DNA of 64,000 nt, taken from positions 116,074-180,073 of the forward strand of contig JAJEKB010021828.1 in the NCBI GenBank assembly GCA_022393335.1, in the 5' to 3' direction. Under the pieces are notes generated by a model. The model did no database searches, had not been told where the DNA came from, and saw only the letters and a program-made list of their open reading frames with translations. The first letter of the stretch is position 1. Every line of letters begins with the position of its first letter. Of the stretch, positions 1 through 11,824 are shown in pieces. This DNA is from Macrotrachela quadricornifera (lineage: Eukaryota; Rotifera; Eurotatoria; Philodinida; Philodinidae). The position numbers and the translations under genes are program-made.

Positions 1-582
1 GAGGAGATGAAGTAAATATCTTTTCATGAACTCTCTGAATTTGCATTGAAATATTTGCGGTAGATTCAGCAAGCGCAACTACATATTCTATGGGCAGAAC
101 TATAAAAGTATTTGACCAAAGCGAAAAATCAAATGGCATCAGAGAATGCATAAATAAGGTAGTTGTGTTAAAAAGAAGAACACACAAGTCTTTCGCAAGA
201 ATTCCAAAACTCTCTTGTCTTCCTCTTCTTCTTTGCCTATTACAACAACCTCTTTGTGGACAATCCTTTTTTTTCGCTCGATCATTCTGCCAACTCTTTA
301 TTGAAAAACAAGCAAGTTTTCTCTCTTTCTCGACATCATCTCCCTCTCCCTGAATCCCAATCTGATTAGGAACAAATCATGAAAGAACTATCTGAAGTCT
401 GTAAATGTATGGCTGCTATTGTTCAAGTCAAAGAGACGCATCTTTTGACTGCTGACAACGAGAAATAACTATTAAAAAATGTTTTGTCTTCTCATTGACT
501 GCTGATCTTGGAATTTTATTGTGCGAAAAAAAAATTTCGATCGAAAAGTGACGCCACTTCGATGGAAAGAAGAGAGTGGAAG

Positions 583-1155
583 TCAGTCAAAAAATGGCGT
601 GAGGAAAGTAGGGTCAGAAACGCTATTTTTTACATGATGCCATTTCCAAATAGCTCTGAATGGTAACCATGCTGATTGAATGTCTGGTTCAACTATTTTT
701 ATGTCTTTTGTTGGAAATATTTCTTGACTATAATTTCCAAATATTTCTTCCCGTGTAGCAAAACAGGCATAGTCACGATCTCGTTGTTCTTTTTGATCAC
801 ATTTAGATAACGTCTGCAGTTCATTTGGACATTGATTATTATCAAATGAAATATTAAGAGCAAGTCCCCAATAGCCACCCATTAACAATGTTGTGTCTGG
901 CTTTAGTGAAGAAATAAAATGAATAGTAACGCCAACATCAGAAACTCGAGCAATTTTATTTAATTCTTCTCGACAGGGTTCATTATCCGCAGAGCGACAT
1001 TCGCTCTTTATGCTCCTAAAATGATGCGCTTCATTTCTTGCTATTATAAGAAATTGAATTGCTTTTAGACAGTTCCGGCAATAGACAAATGAATTAGAGA
1101 AACCAAAAAAGAGCAGAATACAGTAAAATAGATGCATTTTTGTCTTTAATACCAC
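583..1155 (-). CDS. secreted orphan protein, 190 aa
   Basis: Single-exon frame of 190 codons. I do not recognise the family. The N-terminus has a hydrophobic run (FYCILLFFGFSNSFVYC) starting near residue 9, typical of a signal peptide. The first Met (1155) and a second at residue 7 (MHLFYC) are both plausible starts, and the second gives a more canonical signal peptide. The mature part has at least seven cysteines (CRNC, ECRS, PCRE, QCP, KCDQ, YACF) and an NYS sequon, consistent with a disulphide-bonded extracellular protein. The length and cysteine content make chance unlikely, but no intron or homologue confirms it. It lies alone, with repeat-rich DNA on its 5' side. Confidence 0.5.
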   Translation of the reverse strand: MVLKTKMHLFYCILLFFGFSNSFVYCRNCLKAIQFLIIARNEAHHFRSIKSECRSADNEPCREELNKIARVSDVGVTIHFISSLKPDTTLLMGGYWGLALNISFDNNQCPNELQTLSKCDQKEQRDRDYACFATREEIFGNYSQEIFPTKDIKIVEPDIQSAWLPFRAIWKWHHVKNSVSDPTFLTPFFD

Positions 1156-1578
1156 TTCGATGGATTGAATAAACCATATACATTCTATTGCTTTATATAC
1201 TGCTTATACTCTTCCATAATTTCGATAGCTTGTGTTGAATATGCACATGTACAAAAACTAATCAGGTGATATATGTATATGTATAGAATAAAAAGGTTTT
1301 CTTCTAGTCCATTGACTGCGCCTATTCATTCACTTCCGTTTTTTAAATAAAGAAACTGCATATATCATACACATTAAGTATATTGACTGTGACATTTGTT
1401 TCTTTTTTTCTTCGAAAAACTGTGAAGTGAAGCATACTTAAGGAATGAAGTAGTAAACTAATTATACCTAATAGAATTCCAGCCCATGCTGTACCTGGAT
1501 GGAGATCTGATTAGCACATAGCCGTAAGGCAATAGAGACTTTTAACCTTTTCCTCGATTTATTTTTCTCTTCATTCTA

Positions 1579-2301
1579 AGAAGTTGAGATATGACATTTT
1601 TAGCTTAAAATTCTTATTTGATGTGCGAAATGGAGTTATATCCATTCATAAAAGACAAAATCAATTTCAACACAACGTTCATTCAACCCTTATTGCTACA
1701 CTCTATTGCACAGGAAATAAATTTAATAAAGAATAGTTTTCTTTTTGACTAACCCTTTTCTATCCTTTGGTCGCTATAGCGCGCCCACTTTATAAAAATT
1801 TTGTTCTCTTGAATTAAGAGACATTTAGAAATGGATTTTATATCAATCTAAATCCTGTCAATTGTGGACTTAAAATCAATATTCTGAATTTAATTTATAC
1901 CATGAAAAAAATTTTGATATTTGCTGAATACAAAATACTATGGCGTGCACTATAATTTATGAGAGAAATGTTTGTTTATTGCATCTGACTGAGACTTTTC
2001 ATGCGTATATTAGGGGCTATAAGATTAATGCTCTTAAGCGAACTATCCTTCCAAACCGGCAGGTTTAGTCAAAGGCAAGAAAGAATTAAGGAGTGAGTGA
2101 GGATCAATTGTAGTATTTGTCGTTCTAACTTTATTTCACATTTATTTCTGCTTTCTATTACATCCCTAATCACATTTGTCTTTGTTTCATTGATAAAGCC
2201 GAATGAAGAGTTGTGTCGAAATTGATTCTGCCTTTTATGAGTGAATGTAACTCCATTTCGTGTATCAAATAAAAATTCTAAGTTCAAAATTCTATATCTC
2301 A
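1579..2301. repeat. diverged inverted repeat, about 100-bp arms
   Basis: The left arm (1579-1690, beginning AGAAGTTGAGATAT) matches the reverse complement of the right arm (2199-2301). Shared blocks include CGAAATGGAGTTA, TTGAGATAT and AATCAATTTC. Identity is roughly 80% by eye, with about 500 bp between the arms. This is probably a decayed foldback element, or two copies of one repeat in opposite orientation. No coding capacity is seen between the arms. Confidence 0.6.
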
Positions 2302-2320
2302 ACTTCTCACGAGGGAATCT

Positions 2321-2929
2321 CTCCAACTGTTAAATCGCTTTCAATCCAGGAGCATATGTGATGTGTGGGACCTAATAAGCTATGAATACTCTGAAAAGGC
2401 TTCGTGCTGCTGGATTATTACTATCAAGATACTGCATTTTTATGGTATTTTCTAGGGAAAAGCCTTAGTTCCCTCTGAAATGGTCGAAAATCTAAGTTTC
2501 GAATTTCGAATTGAAACTTTGCACAAAGACGAGCCTCGATACGAATAGCTTATCGCAAATCTTTCAGATCTTTTGATTGTTCGTATCATAAGATACAGTT
2601 ATGGTAAAAGTATGTTTTTTACATCGCTTCTCTACATTGATGGATTCCAATGTTCTTATTTCGGAGTAGGGACAATAAAGGATCTAAAACTTTTACCATC
2701 AATTATTCACCGTGAGATCTGTCTTTGTAGTAAGATTCAAGTTGAAATTCGAAACTTAAGTTTTCTGCCATTCCTGAGATGAACTACGACTTTCTACCGA
2801 AAAATACCATAAAAATCCAATATCTCAATACCAATAAGTCAACAACACGAACCTTTTTCAAAGTATTCAAAACTCATTAGGGCTTATATGATGCGTATGT
2901 CTCTAGCTGGAAAGCGATTTAACAGTTGG
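2321..2929. repeat. diverged inverted repeat, about 215-bp arms
   Basis: 2321-2535 aligns with the reverse complement of 2710-2929. The outer ends are ACTGTTAAATCGCTTTC on the left and GAAAGCGATTTAACAGT on the right. Inner shared blocks include TTTTTATGGTATTTT and TAAGTTTCGAATTTC. The spacer is about 175 bp. The arms are diverged but collinear. The left arm begins about 20 bp after the right arm of the previous inverted pair, so the two may be pieces of one compound element. Confidence 0.65.
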
Positions 2930-4333
2930 GGAAGCTCACTTGTCAGAATGAACAAAAAAAATTGAGGAAAAAATTAAAAATCTCATTGTTCTACAGCCAT
3001 GTATTGGAGGTTTCTTCGTCCCAGTGAGTTCTACTTATACTCTAAACACGGGATCGGATGGCGTCCAACATTTGAATCTATTCTTTTTTCAGTCTGACTG
3101 TTTCAGGATTTGTTAGAAAATTAACCAACAGTCAACTTTTATCAAAGTATACAATTTCTGATCAAAGTCTCCTACTCAAAATCAAAGACCATCTAACATA
3201 TGAGAAAATTAACTGTCACAAAACATTACACTTGAAATTAAGCAGATGCCAAACTCGCACTTTTTGACTCTGTGAGTTCGGTTTGGTTCAAGTTTGGGTT
3301 CGGTGAGCTCATTTCTGTTCGCATTCGGTCTCATACGAATAGAACAGTGTGGCACCTATAGGTGTATTCTTATTCTTCCAAATGTTTATTGATCTCATTC
3401 TCTTAATTCTTACTACGCTATATTACTAAAAGAAACATTGAGACCAAATCCGAACCTAAGTTCGAGGTTTCTGCCTGCCTACTTAGACATGCAGTAGTAG
3501 TAGTAATAATTGGTTTATCGGTTATTGGCTTGTGCCGATGACTGGTGTATCGGTTATCGATATAAAGATAAGCGGTAATAATGACAACTGGTCTACAGAT
3601 ATTTCCGACTACCCAGTTATCTTTGTACGATGTTGAGCACTCAAAATTTCTCGAACTGTTCTACCTACCAATCTGATACATCCGTATATTTTTGTGGATC
3701 GATGAGACTAATTCCTAACTGTTTGCTGGAAATGTGCAAATAAATCTGATTAGACGGCAGAAAAATTCGAGAAAAGCACGATTGACAAAACAGGATCGTG
3801 TGAAATTAACTCATTGGTCGAAATTATCCGTAAAACAGTTATCACCAAGCATCAGTGAAATGATGACGGTAAACCGGCATCTTATCGTCACCGTTGCACG
3901 CCTATACCTATTTGAAGTTGCTAAACAAAAAAAAATTCTTTTTCCTTCCTTAGCTACTTTAAGATTTTTCTGAGCGACTGTAAGAGTTCTTAAATGAAAT
4001 ATGACAGAACTTGGATTCTCTTCGTCGTTTTTGAGGAAAATTAGCAATACGAATTGAAATAGAATTTTGGACAAAATAGAATCGAGAAAAAAGTTTAATA
4101 GAGCTAAAATTTGCTGCTTAAGGTTTCAAGATGGGAAAATTTTGAGATTTATCGATGGGATTAAATGTTCTTTCCAACCTGGTAGTCAAGATCAAAAACA
4201 AAAATCGCTCCATGGCTGTGATAGTAAGAGGAGACGTGTCTTAAACGTTATTCATTTATTTCACTATATGTTATAGTCTCTCAAATTGTAGCTGACGAAA
4301 CGTAATCAAGCTTTTAAGTTATTATCTTGTAAA

Positions 4334-5497
4334 ATGACTAACACAACGAGTTGTTCAGCTGTTACATGTTCAAACAATGGACAATGTTATTTGAATGAAA
4401 CAACAAATACCGCATGGTGTATCTGCGCACCATGTTATTCTGGTTCACAATGTCAAGAATCGGATAATTTGATATATTATACGGCTTTAACTGTTATGCT
4501 AATGAATATACGAGATTTACATGAAATTAATTATTATGTATTATGTGTATTTTTAATTAGCCTGATGGTATTCGTGGCTCTGATTAACAATATTATGGCT
4601 TTGCAAACATTTATCTGCAGACGTATCCGACTAACATCTAACGGTTTTTATCTAACAACATTTAGTATCTATGCTATTATTGTTGTGGCGGCTCTCGGAC
4701 TACGATTCATTACTGCCGTAACTATTCAAAATCAGTCGTCTTTTGTTTATCAATACATCAATTGCAAGATTTTACCTCTCATACACAGTATACTAAATAT
4801 TGTTAGTCTGTGGACAACTGCTTTGTTAGCCATTGAACGAACACTTATTGAATTATTTTTTTTTAAATTATTTGGTATGTCACGCAAGCATGCTGTGATT
4901 ATTTCAATTGTGGTGTTTTTACTTGTTAGTGTATCTTATGTGCCAGTAGTGTTTGCTCGTAATATTGTTTCTGATCCTAATTCACCAGGTGCATACATCT
5001 GTACATTTAACATGCCATCTAACCTGGAGACGTTAGATACCGTCTGTCAAATGATTCATGTAATCGGTCCATGTTTATTACATTTTCTATCGAACATTCT
5101 AACCTTCATCAGTGTAGTCCGTCGAAAACTCTATTTAGATCACACGAATAAATTGACTTTTTGGCGCGCTTGGATGAACCAAATTTCATTACATCGAGAT
5201 TACTTTATCGCACCACTATTAATTATTCTTTGTCTTTTACCGCATTTGATATTTCTTCATCTCAAAGGCATTTGTATACAACCTAATACAGCAACAACTT
5301 CATTTTCGCACGTACATATTCTGGTTAATCTACTAGTATATGTACCACAATCACTGACATTTTTAATCTATGTTTGTCCATCGAGAGATTATATCAATGA
5401 ATTTTATTCGGAATCAAAAATTGGAATATTCCTCGTAAATTTGAAACGGCGTTGGCATTATCAGTCATCGCAGAAGAATAATTCGTGCCTAGGATAA
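4334..5497 (+). CDS. EGF-7TM receptor (rhodopsin-like GPCR)
   Basis: Single-exon 387-aa protein. Residues about 6-40 form an EGF-like module (cysteines in CSAVTC, GQC, AWCIC, SQC). Seven hydrophobic segments follow, from about residue 60 to 360. The segment after TM3 has ERT where rhodopsin receptors have DRY. TM7 has a proline-containing stretch (YVPQSLTFLIYVC) in place of NPxxY. A short basic C-tail follows (LKRRWHYQS). The start Met places the EGF module immediately at the extracellular N-terminus, with no obvious signal peptide, so the first TM probably acts as the anchor. EGF domains on compact 7TM receptors are unusual in vertebrate class A receptors; I recall such combinations from bdelloid gene sets. 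The ligand is unknown. Confidence 0.85.
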   Translation: MTNTTSCSAVTCSNNGQCYLNETTNTAWCICAPCYSGSQCQESDNLIYYTALTVMLMNIRDLHEINYYVLCVFLISLMVFVALINNIMALQTFICRRIRLTSNGFYLTTFSIYAIIVVAALGLRFITAVTIQNQSSFVYQYINCKILPLIHSILNIVSLWTTALLAIERTLIELFFFKLFGMSRKHAVIISIVVFLLVSVSYVPVVFARNIVSDPNSPGAYICTFNMPSNLETLDTVCQMIHVIGPCLLHFLSNILTFISVVRRKLYLDHTNKLTFWRAWMNQISLHRDYFIAPLLIILCLLPHLIFLHLKGICIQPNTATTSFSHVHILVNLLVYVPQSLTFLIYVCPSRDYINEFYSESKIGIFLVNLKRRWHYQSSQKNNSCLG

Positions 5498-7929
5498 AAT
5501 CTCTATAATCTTTGGACACTTGCGTGATAATGCAGATCAATCATATATTCGTGAATGGTCGAAATAAGCTACATTCTCTTCCATCTATATCCACTAAGTC
5601 GCCATCTTGGAACGATGTACTTGGTCCTCTATGAGCGTAGTTTTTTTCATGAACTTGCTCAATTTTCTCATTTATCGCAGCGTTTTTTCGTGCAAAATTG
5701 AGCTATAACGACATTCCTTTTGAATATTGCGCTACAAATAAGGGTATTCTCGATCATCTTATGGATATGGTACCTTGTCAGTTGCATTCTTTTCAACTTC
5801 AATTTAATTCCTCTTTTTCTGTCAATCGGAGCCCGATGGGGTAGGACTAGGGCAGAATAAGATTGATAAAAAATATTATAAAGTATGATTAGAATGTTTA
5901 TTTTTGTTAGCATATTGTTTTTTTCAGCAAGAAGAGAAGTTTCGACCATGAGTTCGATGACACCTTTCAAGTTTATAAGATTATCAAAAAGATACTAGAA
6001 TGTAAATCAGAGAGCAAAACAAACCGAACCCAAATCCGAATACTGAATCAGTTCTTCAAAAATGAAGTTGAACCGAGTCGAACGTGATTCAGAAAAAGTT
6101 GCTTCAATTCGCTCTCTGATGTGAATAGATAGAACAGAATAAGAACTAATCAATGAGAAAATAGTTCAGGAAGTCCATGACGGAAATAAACTACAAAGCA
6201 GTTAAAAATCGATGAATTTTTAAATAGTTCAGCGCTATTAGTTTTTACACTCAAAGAAAAAAGTGTGTTCCAGAATACCAAAAGTGTTCAAAAACCTACC
6301 CAGAAATCCAAAAAGGTTTTCGAATGAGTTTCGCATCACATTGAAGATTTTAGAAAATACCTTCTTGATTTCCAAGCCCTCAGAAACTCTTTAATTTTCA
6401 AGAATACTGATTCACATGCTCTAAAAGTCTTTTAAAAAATCGCAAAAGTATTTTAAGAAACCAATATAGCCGAAAAAACCAATGAGAAACTGTGATGAGT
6501 ATCTGAGAAAATCCTTCAAGTTTTTGATAATTTTCTCAGTATTCGGAAAGGTATTCTTAAATACCCATATATCTGAAATCATTTATTTGCTATCCAAAGA
6601 GTATCCAGGCATACCATTCTGGTTTCCGAGAAAAATCGAAAACTGAAAAGGTTTTCGAACGTGTCCACTTTGTAAAAGATATTATCGTAGATATAAACAT
6701 CTTCTGCAGCCTATTTCGGCAAGTTAAAAAGATTTTCGGATCTCTAAAGCCTCTAGAACGCCACTAAACATGATCTAAATTACAGTTCAAATATTATTGA
6801 AGAAGCATACATTTTATTCAGCCTTTCTTTTTTCATCTTCTTTCGTACCTAGCTTCACAGCTTTTCACAGAAAGGCACACTGTGTATAATCAGTATAATT
6901 GAATAAAGAACCGAAAAGGCTTTCATCGTATGCATACCTTTATCGAAAAGTAGTGCTGTTTCATACTTGTGAACTAGCTTATAGTTATCATTACATTCCT
7001 AGCTATGCCTCATATTTACAAATATACCAGAAAAAAACGTAAGTCACACACATATATAAGGTATTAAGGCCTTCTATTTCCTCAAAAACAAACTACTTCC
7101 TGATTTTCGCTTTGTCAACTTGTGAAACTCGATCTCCGCCCTAATATATTGTAGAGGACAAAAACATTCTGGCCATAGTGGGGATGGGTTATTCTCATAC
7201 CCAGAGCTGCAGAATTTTCCACAAAATCAAAAATTTCCCATCTGGCGGGTGCGCAAACGTAAGATTCTGCACCGCTGCTCATACCACTGAAAATTTCAGC
7301 TCGATTCATTGTACTTTGGTTAGACGTATAACAATTTTACTCAACATACCTCTTTTAGATGCGATGGCTTTCCGTATCTTCAGTGCCATTCGACCAAAGC
7401 ATAGCATAGAGTCAAATATATTTTTTTATTTCAAAGCTCGTGTTTAGGGCTAGCACCTCTTGTCGCCCTTTTTCTAAATAAGCCTTTTTATTATCATATA
7501 AGAACATGTCTCTTAAGAAAAACGTCCATTTTAAGCGTTTTGTTTTGAGTCATTCAACTTGTCATCCGCTTTCTTCGCTTAAAATGTATGAATTTTGAAA
7601 AAAGGACCACGAGAGAGGCCAACTCTAGAAACAAGCTTTCAAACAAAAAAAACTGTATACATATATATGTATATACATATAATGAGGCTCCACAGAAATT
7701 TTTTGGTGATGAGATGAGATGAACTAGTTTTTAATCCTTATTTGATTCATTTTTCTGTCAAACATCAGAGTATCAAGCGGAAAATTTTACCAGTCTCCTC
7801 ACGTGAGTCCCAACATATGCTCCAAATTTCAGTTCATTTGAACATACCTGAGCTGAGATCAATTTTTGAGGGAGAGAATGGCCTTAAGCGTAGAAATGGA
7901 AAGGCTAAATACAGAATGAAGCTGTTAGA

Positions 7930-8225
7930 TATGCCAGTATGACATTCGGCATAGATATAAACATTAAAAGAAGAAATTTGTCGTTAGGAATATGAATAAG
8001 CGTTTCAAACATAGACACAAAGGATTTAGCATAGACATAACGATATTTGGCATCGATTGAAGGTTCACGATATAAATGGTGAGCATAAGATATGCATTTA
8101 GAGAGCTGGAATGTAGATTTTCAGAGATTAGGTGTGCATTTGAAGTTTAGCACAGAGATTTAAGGAAATTAAATATAGATTTAAAAGTAAATATGTAGGT
8201 TTAAGGGAGCTGACTTTAGATTTAG
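7930..8225. repeat. degenerate short tandem motif array
   Basis: Words of the type GGCATAGATATAAAC, AGCATAGACATAACG, AGCACAGAGATTTAAGG and TATAGATTTAAA recur at irregular spacing of about 25-45 bp. It looks like a decayed minisatellite. The unit is not sharp enough to define a consensus by eye. Confidence 0.35.
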
Positions 8226-9206
8226 GGGTTAACGTATACACAAGGATGAACGGACTGATTTCGATAGCGGAAATCAGATTCATATCACCTAAAATCACTT
8301 GAAATCGCGTAAATCAGTACAAAGCAATAAAAATCAGACTATTCTACATATCAACGAGGAACAAACTGATTTCGTAATTTTGCTGATTTCGAGTGATTTC
8401 ATATGCTTTCAACGGCAACAATAGGAACTTTTATTTCGAGATTTATTGGATTTTTTTAATAAATCCGTATGAAATTTTGGGATAAATCTCATACATTCTC
8501 TTACTACATGCATACGTGCCTGCATTGTGAGTATCCTGAAATATTATCACATATGCAAGCATACATACATCTCTACAGTGAGGTTGCGCCTAAACACTAA
8601 TATACATAAATAAATCCTAATAATTCCTGTAGAAGAAATAAATATCACAAAAAATGAGAGCCGGTATTCCCTCCAACAGATAGCGATTGAATTAATCTAC
8701 AAAACTATATATACTTCGATCAAAAAATGATTTTATATATATTTAAAAACAAATGAACAGTAAAGCCATGGAGACACTTATATAAAATAAGTATAAAAAT
8801 GGTGATCCATCAACAAAGATGTATCGGGATTTGGATGAAATGATTTTATTGTTAATTAGTAATTTTTCGATTAAACTGATGATCAACAGCATGGACTCTT
8901 TCAATTTATTGCACTCTTCTTGCCCTTCGGGCACAGTTTGAATAACATATAGCAGGGTAACATGAGAAACCCATAGCAAGGAATTTTCATCTGAAATTTT
9001 GCTCGACAATAGACTTCATAACCCTTGTGGCATTCTGAAATTTTCAGCGTAAACGGATGCTATCTTCTCAAGATATTGAATGCTTAAAAATGGACTATTT
9101 TTGGAGCTTTTGTGAGAAAATATTATTTTTGTAAACATGTTATCTCAGAAGAGCAATGCCCGTTTGAGCGGAAACTTTTCAGATATCATAGGAACCATAA
9201 TACGTA

Positions 9207-9377
9207 TTATTGGGTGAAATTTACAAGGGGGAAAGTGCTGCATCCTCGCACCAAATTTTCATCAAAGGTGCTGAGAAGGTGCTGAGGTGCTGAAAAGATG
9301 CTGAAGTACCGAAAAAGTGCTGAGAAGGTACTGTGGTGCTGAGGGTTCCAAACCTGCACTTTCCCCCTTGGAAATTT
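9207..9377. repeat. terminal inverted repeat unit with GGTGCTGA core repeats
   Basis: The 22-bp ends match in inverted orientation at 21 of 22 positions (9207-9228 and 9356-9377, containing CAAGGGGGAAAGTGC and its complement). Between them, variants of GGTGCTGA(G)AA repeat about eight times (9266-9343). The overall shape is a 171-bp non-autonomous foldback or MITE-like unit carrying a minisatellite. No target-site duplication is obvious. Confidence 0.65.
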
Positions 9378-10072
9378 AAAGCGAAAATTACTTACTGTGA
9401 GTTTTTCATATTACTCTGTTATAGACTGAAAATTCAATAAAATGAGTATAACTTGAGAAGAAAGACTCAATGACACAAAACCTTTCATCGTTTTTATCTA
9501 TTCTACGAGTCATAAGTATGAAGTAAATATGAGTTCAAACATAAGTTATCAGTAGGGATGATTCTCTCGTTAGATCAAATTATATTTAATATTCTATATT
9601 TGTCAATTTTCTGAATTTTAATATAAATAAAACTAATTGTATTTTGTTCTAGGTGATTAAATTAAGCGAACAAATCCTAATCTCATGCCTTATTTTTCAC
9701 AGTACTGACATGGTTTCAGACTTTTAATTTCGAAACAGCCCTTTTTCTAGTTAACTTAAATTACTTTAAACAATCCGTGTCAATTCTTATTAGTGAAAAA
9801 TATCTCAAGTTTTGCGTGTAAAATACTCACTAGAAGAATATTTCTTTAGTTCAAATTAAACATTTTAAAATTAAAAGTATCGTGATATTAATGGTAGCCA
9901 CGATACGACATAAGAAGATCAATACACGTGCATTTTGCGCGAAAATTGAAAACAAACGAGATATTACAGTTTTCTTTCATAAGAAAAGCAACCTTTGGTA
10001 CAAATAAGCCGGCTACAATCGACCTATAAAGAATAATTCTTATGAAGTACCACATCATGACGCAGCAGCACC

Positions 10073-10508
10073 TTCAGGAGTTTTAGATACGCTAGATTTC
10101 AGCTTCAGAGCGCGGAATTCAGATAAAACATATGAAGAGACATATGGAGCCCAAATTATGAGATTTTATTTAAAAAAATTTATAAATGAAGCTTATGAAA
10201 AAAAATTTGTTTTGCTGCTCCCTTTCCTCAAATTTCTTTTTATATCTAGTAATATTCTATGATGTCGCAAAAATTCAAAAAGTTACAACTCCTGAACGGA
10301 TGTCTATTTTTATTTAAGATTCAATGTAGATTATGATTAAAATTCTAAAAACTGCAATACTACTCAACATGAAAAAAATTTTTTTGCAGACTTCAGTTAA
10401 AGAAATTGTTTAAGGAAAAACTCATCACTTGGATCCAGTTCCCCTCCATAGGTTTCATTTGGATCTCATCCTCTAAAGCTGAAATCTAGCGTATCTAAAA
10501 ATCCTGGA
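10073..10508. mobile_element. inverted-repeat element, about 436 bp (MITE or foldback-like)
   Basis: The 38-bp ends (10073-10110 and 10471-10508) match in inverted orientation with only a few mismatches, sharing TTTTAGATACGCTAGATTTC. The inner flanks show weaker continuation (CATATGGAG against the complement of CTCCATAGG). No coding frame lies inside. Interpretation as a non-autonomous transposon remnant is inference; no target duplication was recognised. Confidence 0.5.
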
Positions 10509-10856
10509 TCCATTACTATCATATTGTGATTTCCATGCCATTTATCATTTAATTTTGAATATTGATTTCATTAGATAACTTAGATAAGATGTATACTATC
10601 AGAATGAAGGAAATAAATAAAATTTGAAGAAATATTATACAACCTATACTCATCACTGATTTGTTCAATTTTATGTTGTATAAAACAATTGTTGATTGTT
10701 TACTAGCGACATCTTAGTTTGACATTCTTATCAATTGGTTAATAAGAAAACCGTTGTTAAATATTTTGTTTATTTTTTTCTCTATCATGTGTTCTTTTCT
10801 TTAATAAAGTAAAATTTTAATAAACAAAAATTTTATTTTAATTAAAATTTATTACA

Positions 10857-11822
10857 ATGACTGAACATTCATCACGTCAATTAGAATTCAATCGTGAAAA
10901 TACACTTTATGAAGTTTTTACTTCTAAAAATGATTTATCTATAATTGAATCCAATCGAATAAATAATATTAATGATATTAGTTGGTTTATGGCATTTGGC
11001 AGATATCTTAAAACAATTCGAATAAATTCTCATCCAATAAGTACAAATCCTTGTCTTTATCAATTTCTTAAACATATTTTAAATGAAAATCTTCCAATAA
11101 CTCATGGATTATTTCTAATCCTTAAACAATGTGTTTATCTTTATCCAGATAAACTTATTAATCTATCATTTCAACAACATTTATCAATTGCTTTATCAAC
11201 TATGACAGATCCATATCTTAAATATAAATATACTCGTCTTCTTCGTCTAATAATTAATGAAACTGATGAAAAATTACTTAATAAAATATTTCCATTAACA
11301 ACAAAACTTCTTGAAAATTATCATCAACTTGATATATCAATAATAATTATATTAGAAAAATTAGTTTTAATTAATTCTGATATAAATCTTCAATTATCAA
11401 TTAATCAGATATATACAAAAACATTAATTGAATATTTTAAATTAAATGATTTTGATGATGATGAAATAATTGATCTTTGTTATATTTTATATCAAATAAA
11501 TCTTAATAAATCTATTCCTTGTTTATTTAATATTTCAAATATATTTATTGATTTATTAACATATATTAATTATGATACAGATACAATGATTAATTGGTTA
11601 TTAACACCAGAAACTGGAGAAAAATTTTTAATATTTATACTTCGATTAATAAAATATTTTTCTTCTAATCATAATGAATTAAAAATTCAAGCAGGAGAAT
11701 ATATTTATAATCAATTAGTTTTAACAATGAAACGTTTTTATGAACAATTAAATAATGCATATGAAAAATCTTTATTTCCATATAATATAAAACCATTATT
11801 AAATACATTTAAATTTTTTTAG
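10857..11822 (+). CDS. Lines-like helical-repeat protein (tentative)
   Basis: Intronless 321-aa frame, unusual among its intron-rich neighbours. It reads as all-helical, leucine/isoleucine-rich repeats. Near the C-terminus (residues about 246-264) is a [20 protein letters not shown] stretch that resembles the conserved C-terminal region of Lines/LINS1 proteins. That assignment rests on this motif from memory and is tentative. It is shorter than vertebrate LINS1, which is over 700 aa. The start follows an AT-rich leader with no upstream in-frame extension. The stop codon TAG (11820-11822) ends only two bases before the next gene's ATG and doubles as a candidate splice acceptor. An ATTAAA poly(A) signal lies inside the coding region at 11798-11803. 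It could be another ARM/HEAT-type protein. Confidence 0.75.
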   Translation: MTEHSSRQLEFNRENTLYEVFTSKNDLSIIESNRINNINDISWFMAFGRYLKTIRINSHPISTNPCLYQFLKHILNENLPITHGLFLILKQCVYLYPDKLINLSFQQHLSIALSTMTDPYLKYKYTRLLRLIINETDEKLLNKIFPLTTKLLENYHQLDISIIIILEKLVLINSDINLQLSINQIYTKTLIEYFKLNDFDDDEIIDLCYILYQINLNKSIPCLFNISNIFIDLLTYINYDTDTMINWLLTPETGEKFLIFILRLIKYFSSNHNELKIQAGEYIYNQLVLTMKRFYEQLNNAYEKSLFPYNIKPLLNTFKFF

Positions 11823-11824
11823 AT
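11798..11824 (+). promoter_or_regulatory. fused poly(A) signal / splice acceptor between adjacent cistrons
   Basis: ATTAAA (11798-11803) is followed by a T-tract and TAG (11820-11822), then AT and the ATG of YPEL5. The T-run plus AG is a good 3' splice site with no matching cis donor in view. It is therefore a candidate spliced-leader trans-splice acceptor. SL trans-splicing is established in bdelloid rotifers. Use of this site is inference. Confidence 0.5.

Larger units (their letters stand above)
1156..4333. other. gene-free, repeat-rich spacer
   Basis: No convincing gene. It holds two diverged inverted-repeat pairs (1579-1690 with 2199-2301, and 2321-2535 with 2710-2929). A stretch at 3270-3480 contains several imperfect copies of a GTTCGG/TTCGGT-type word, loosely similar in opposite orientation to 6005-6135. 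Short open frames here overlap the repeats and look accidental. Confidence 0.6.
5498..10856. other. long gene-free spacer with small repeats
   Basis: No gene is supported. Short frames of 60-100 codons (for example 5668-5970, 7178-7447, 8743-9009) lack recognisable domains or splice context. The stretch contains a degenerate motif array (about 7930-8225), repeated CTGATTTCG words (8240-8400), a terminal-inverted-repeat unit at 9207-9377 and an inverted-repeat element at 10073-10508. About 350 bp of very AT-rich DNA precedes the next gene. Confidence 0.55.

Noticed and set aside
90..353. 87-codon plus-strand frame at the window edge
   Set aside because: Low-complexity Leu/Ser/Phe content, no domain, no splice context; chance frame.
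2069..2326. 85-codon minus-strand frame
   Set aside because: It lies over one arm of an inverted repeat, with no recognisable domain; probably accidental.
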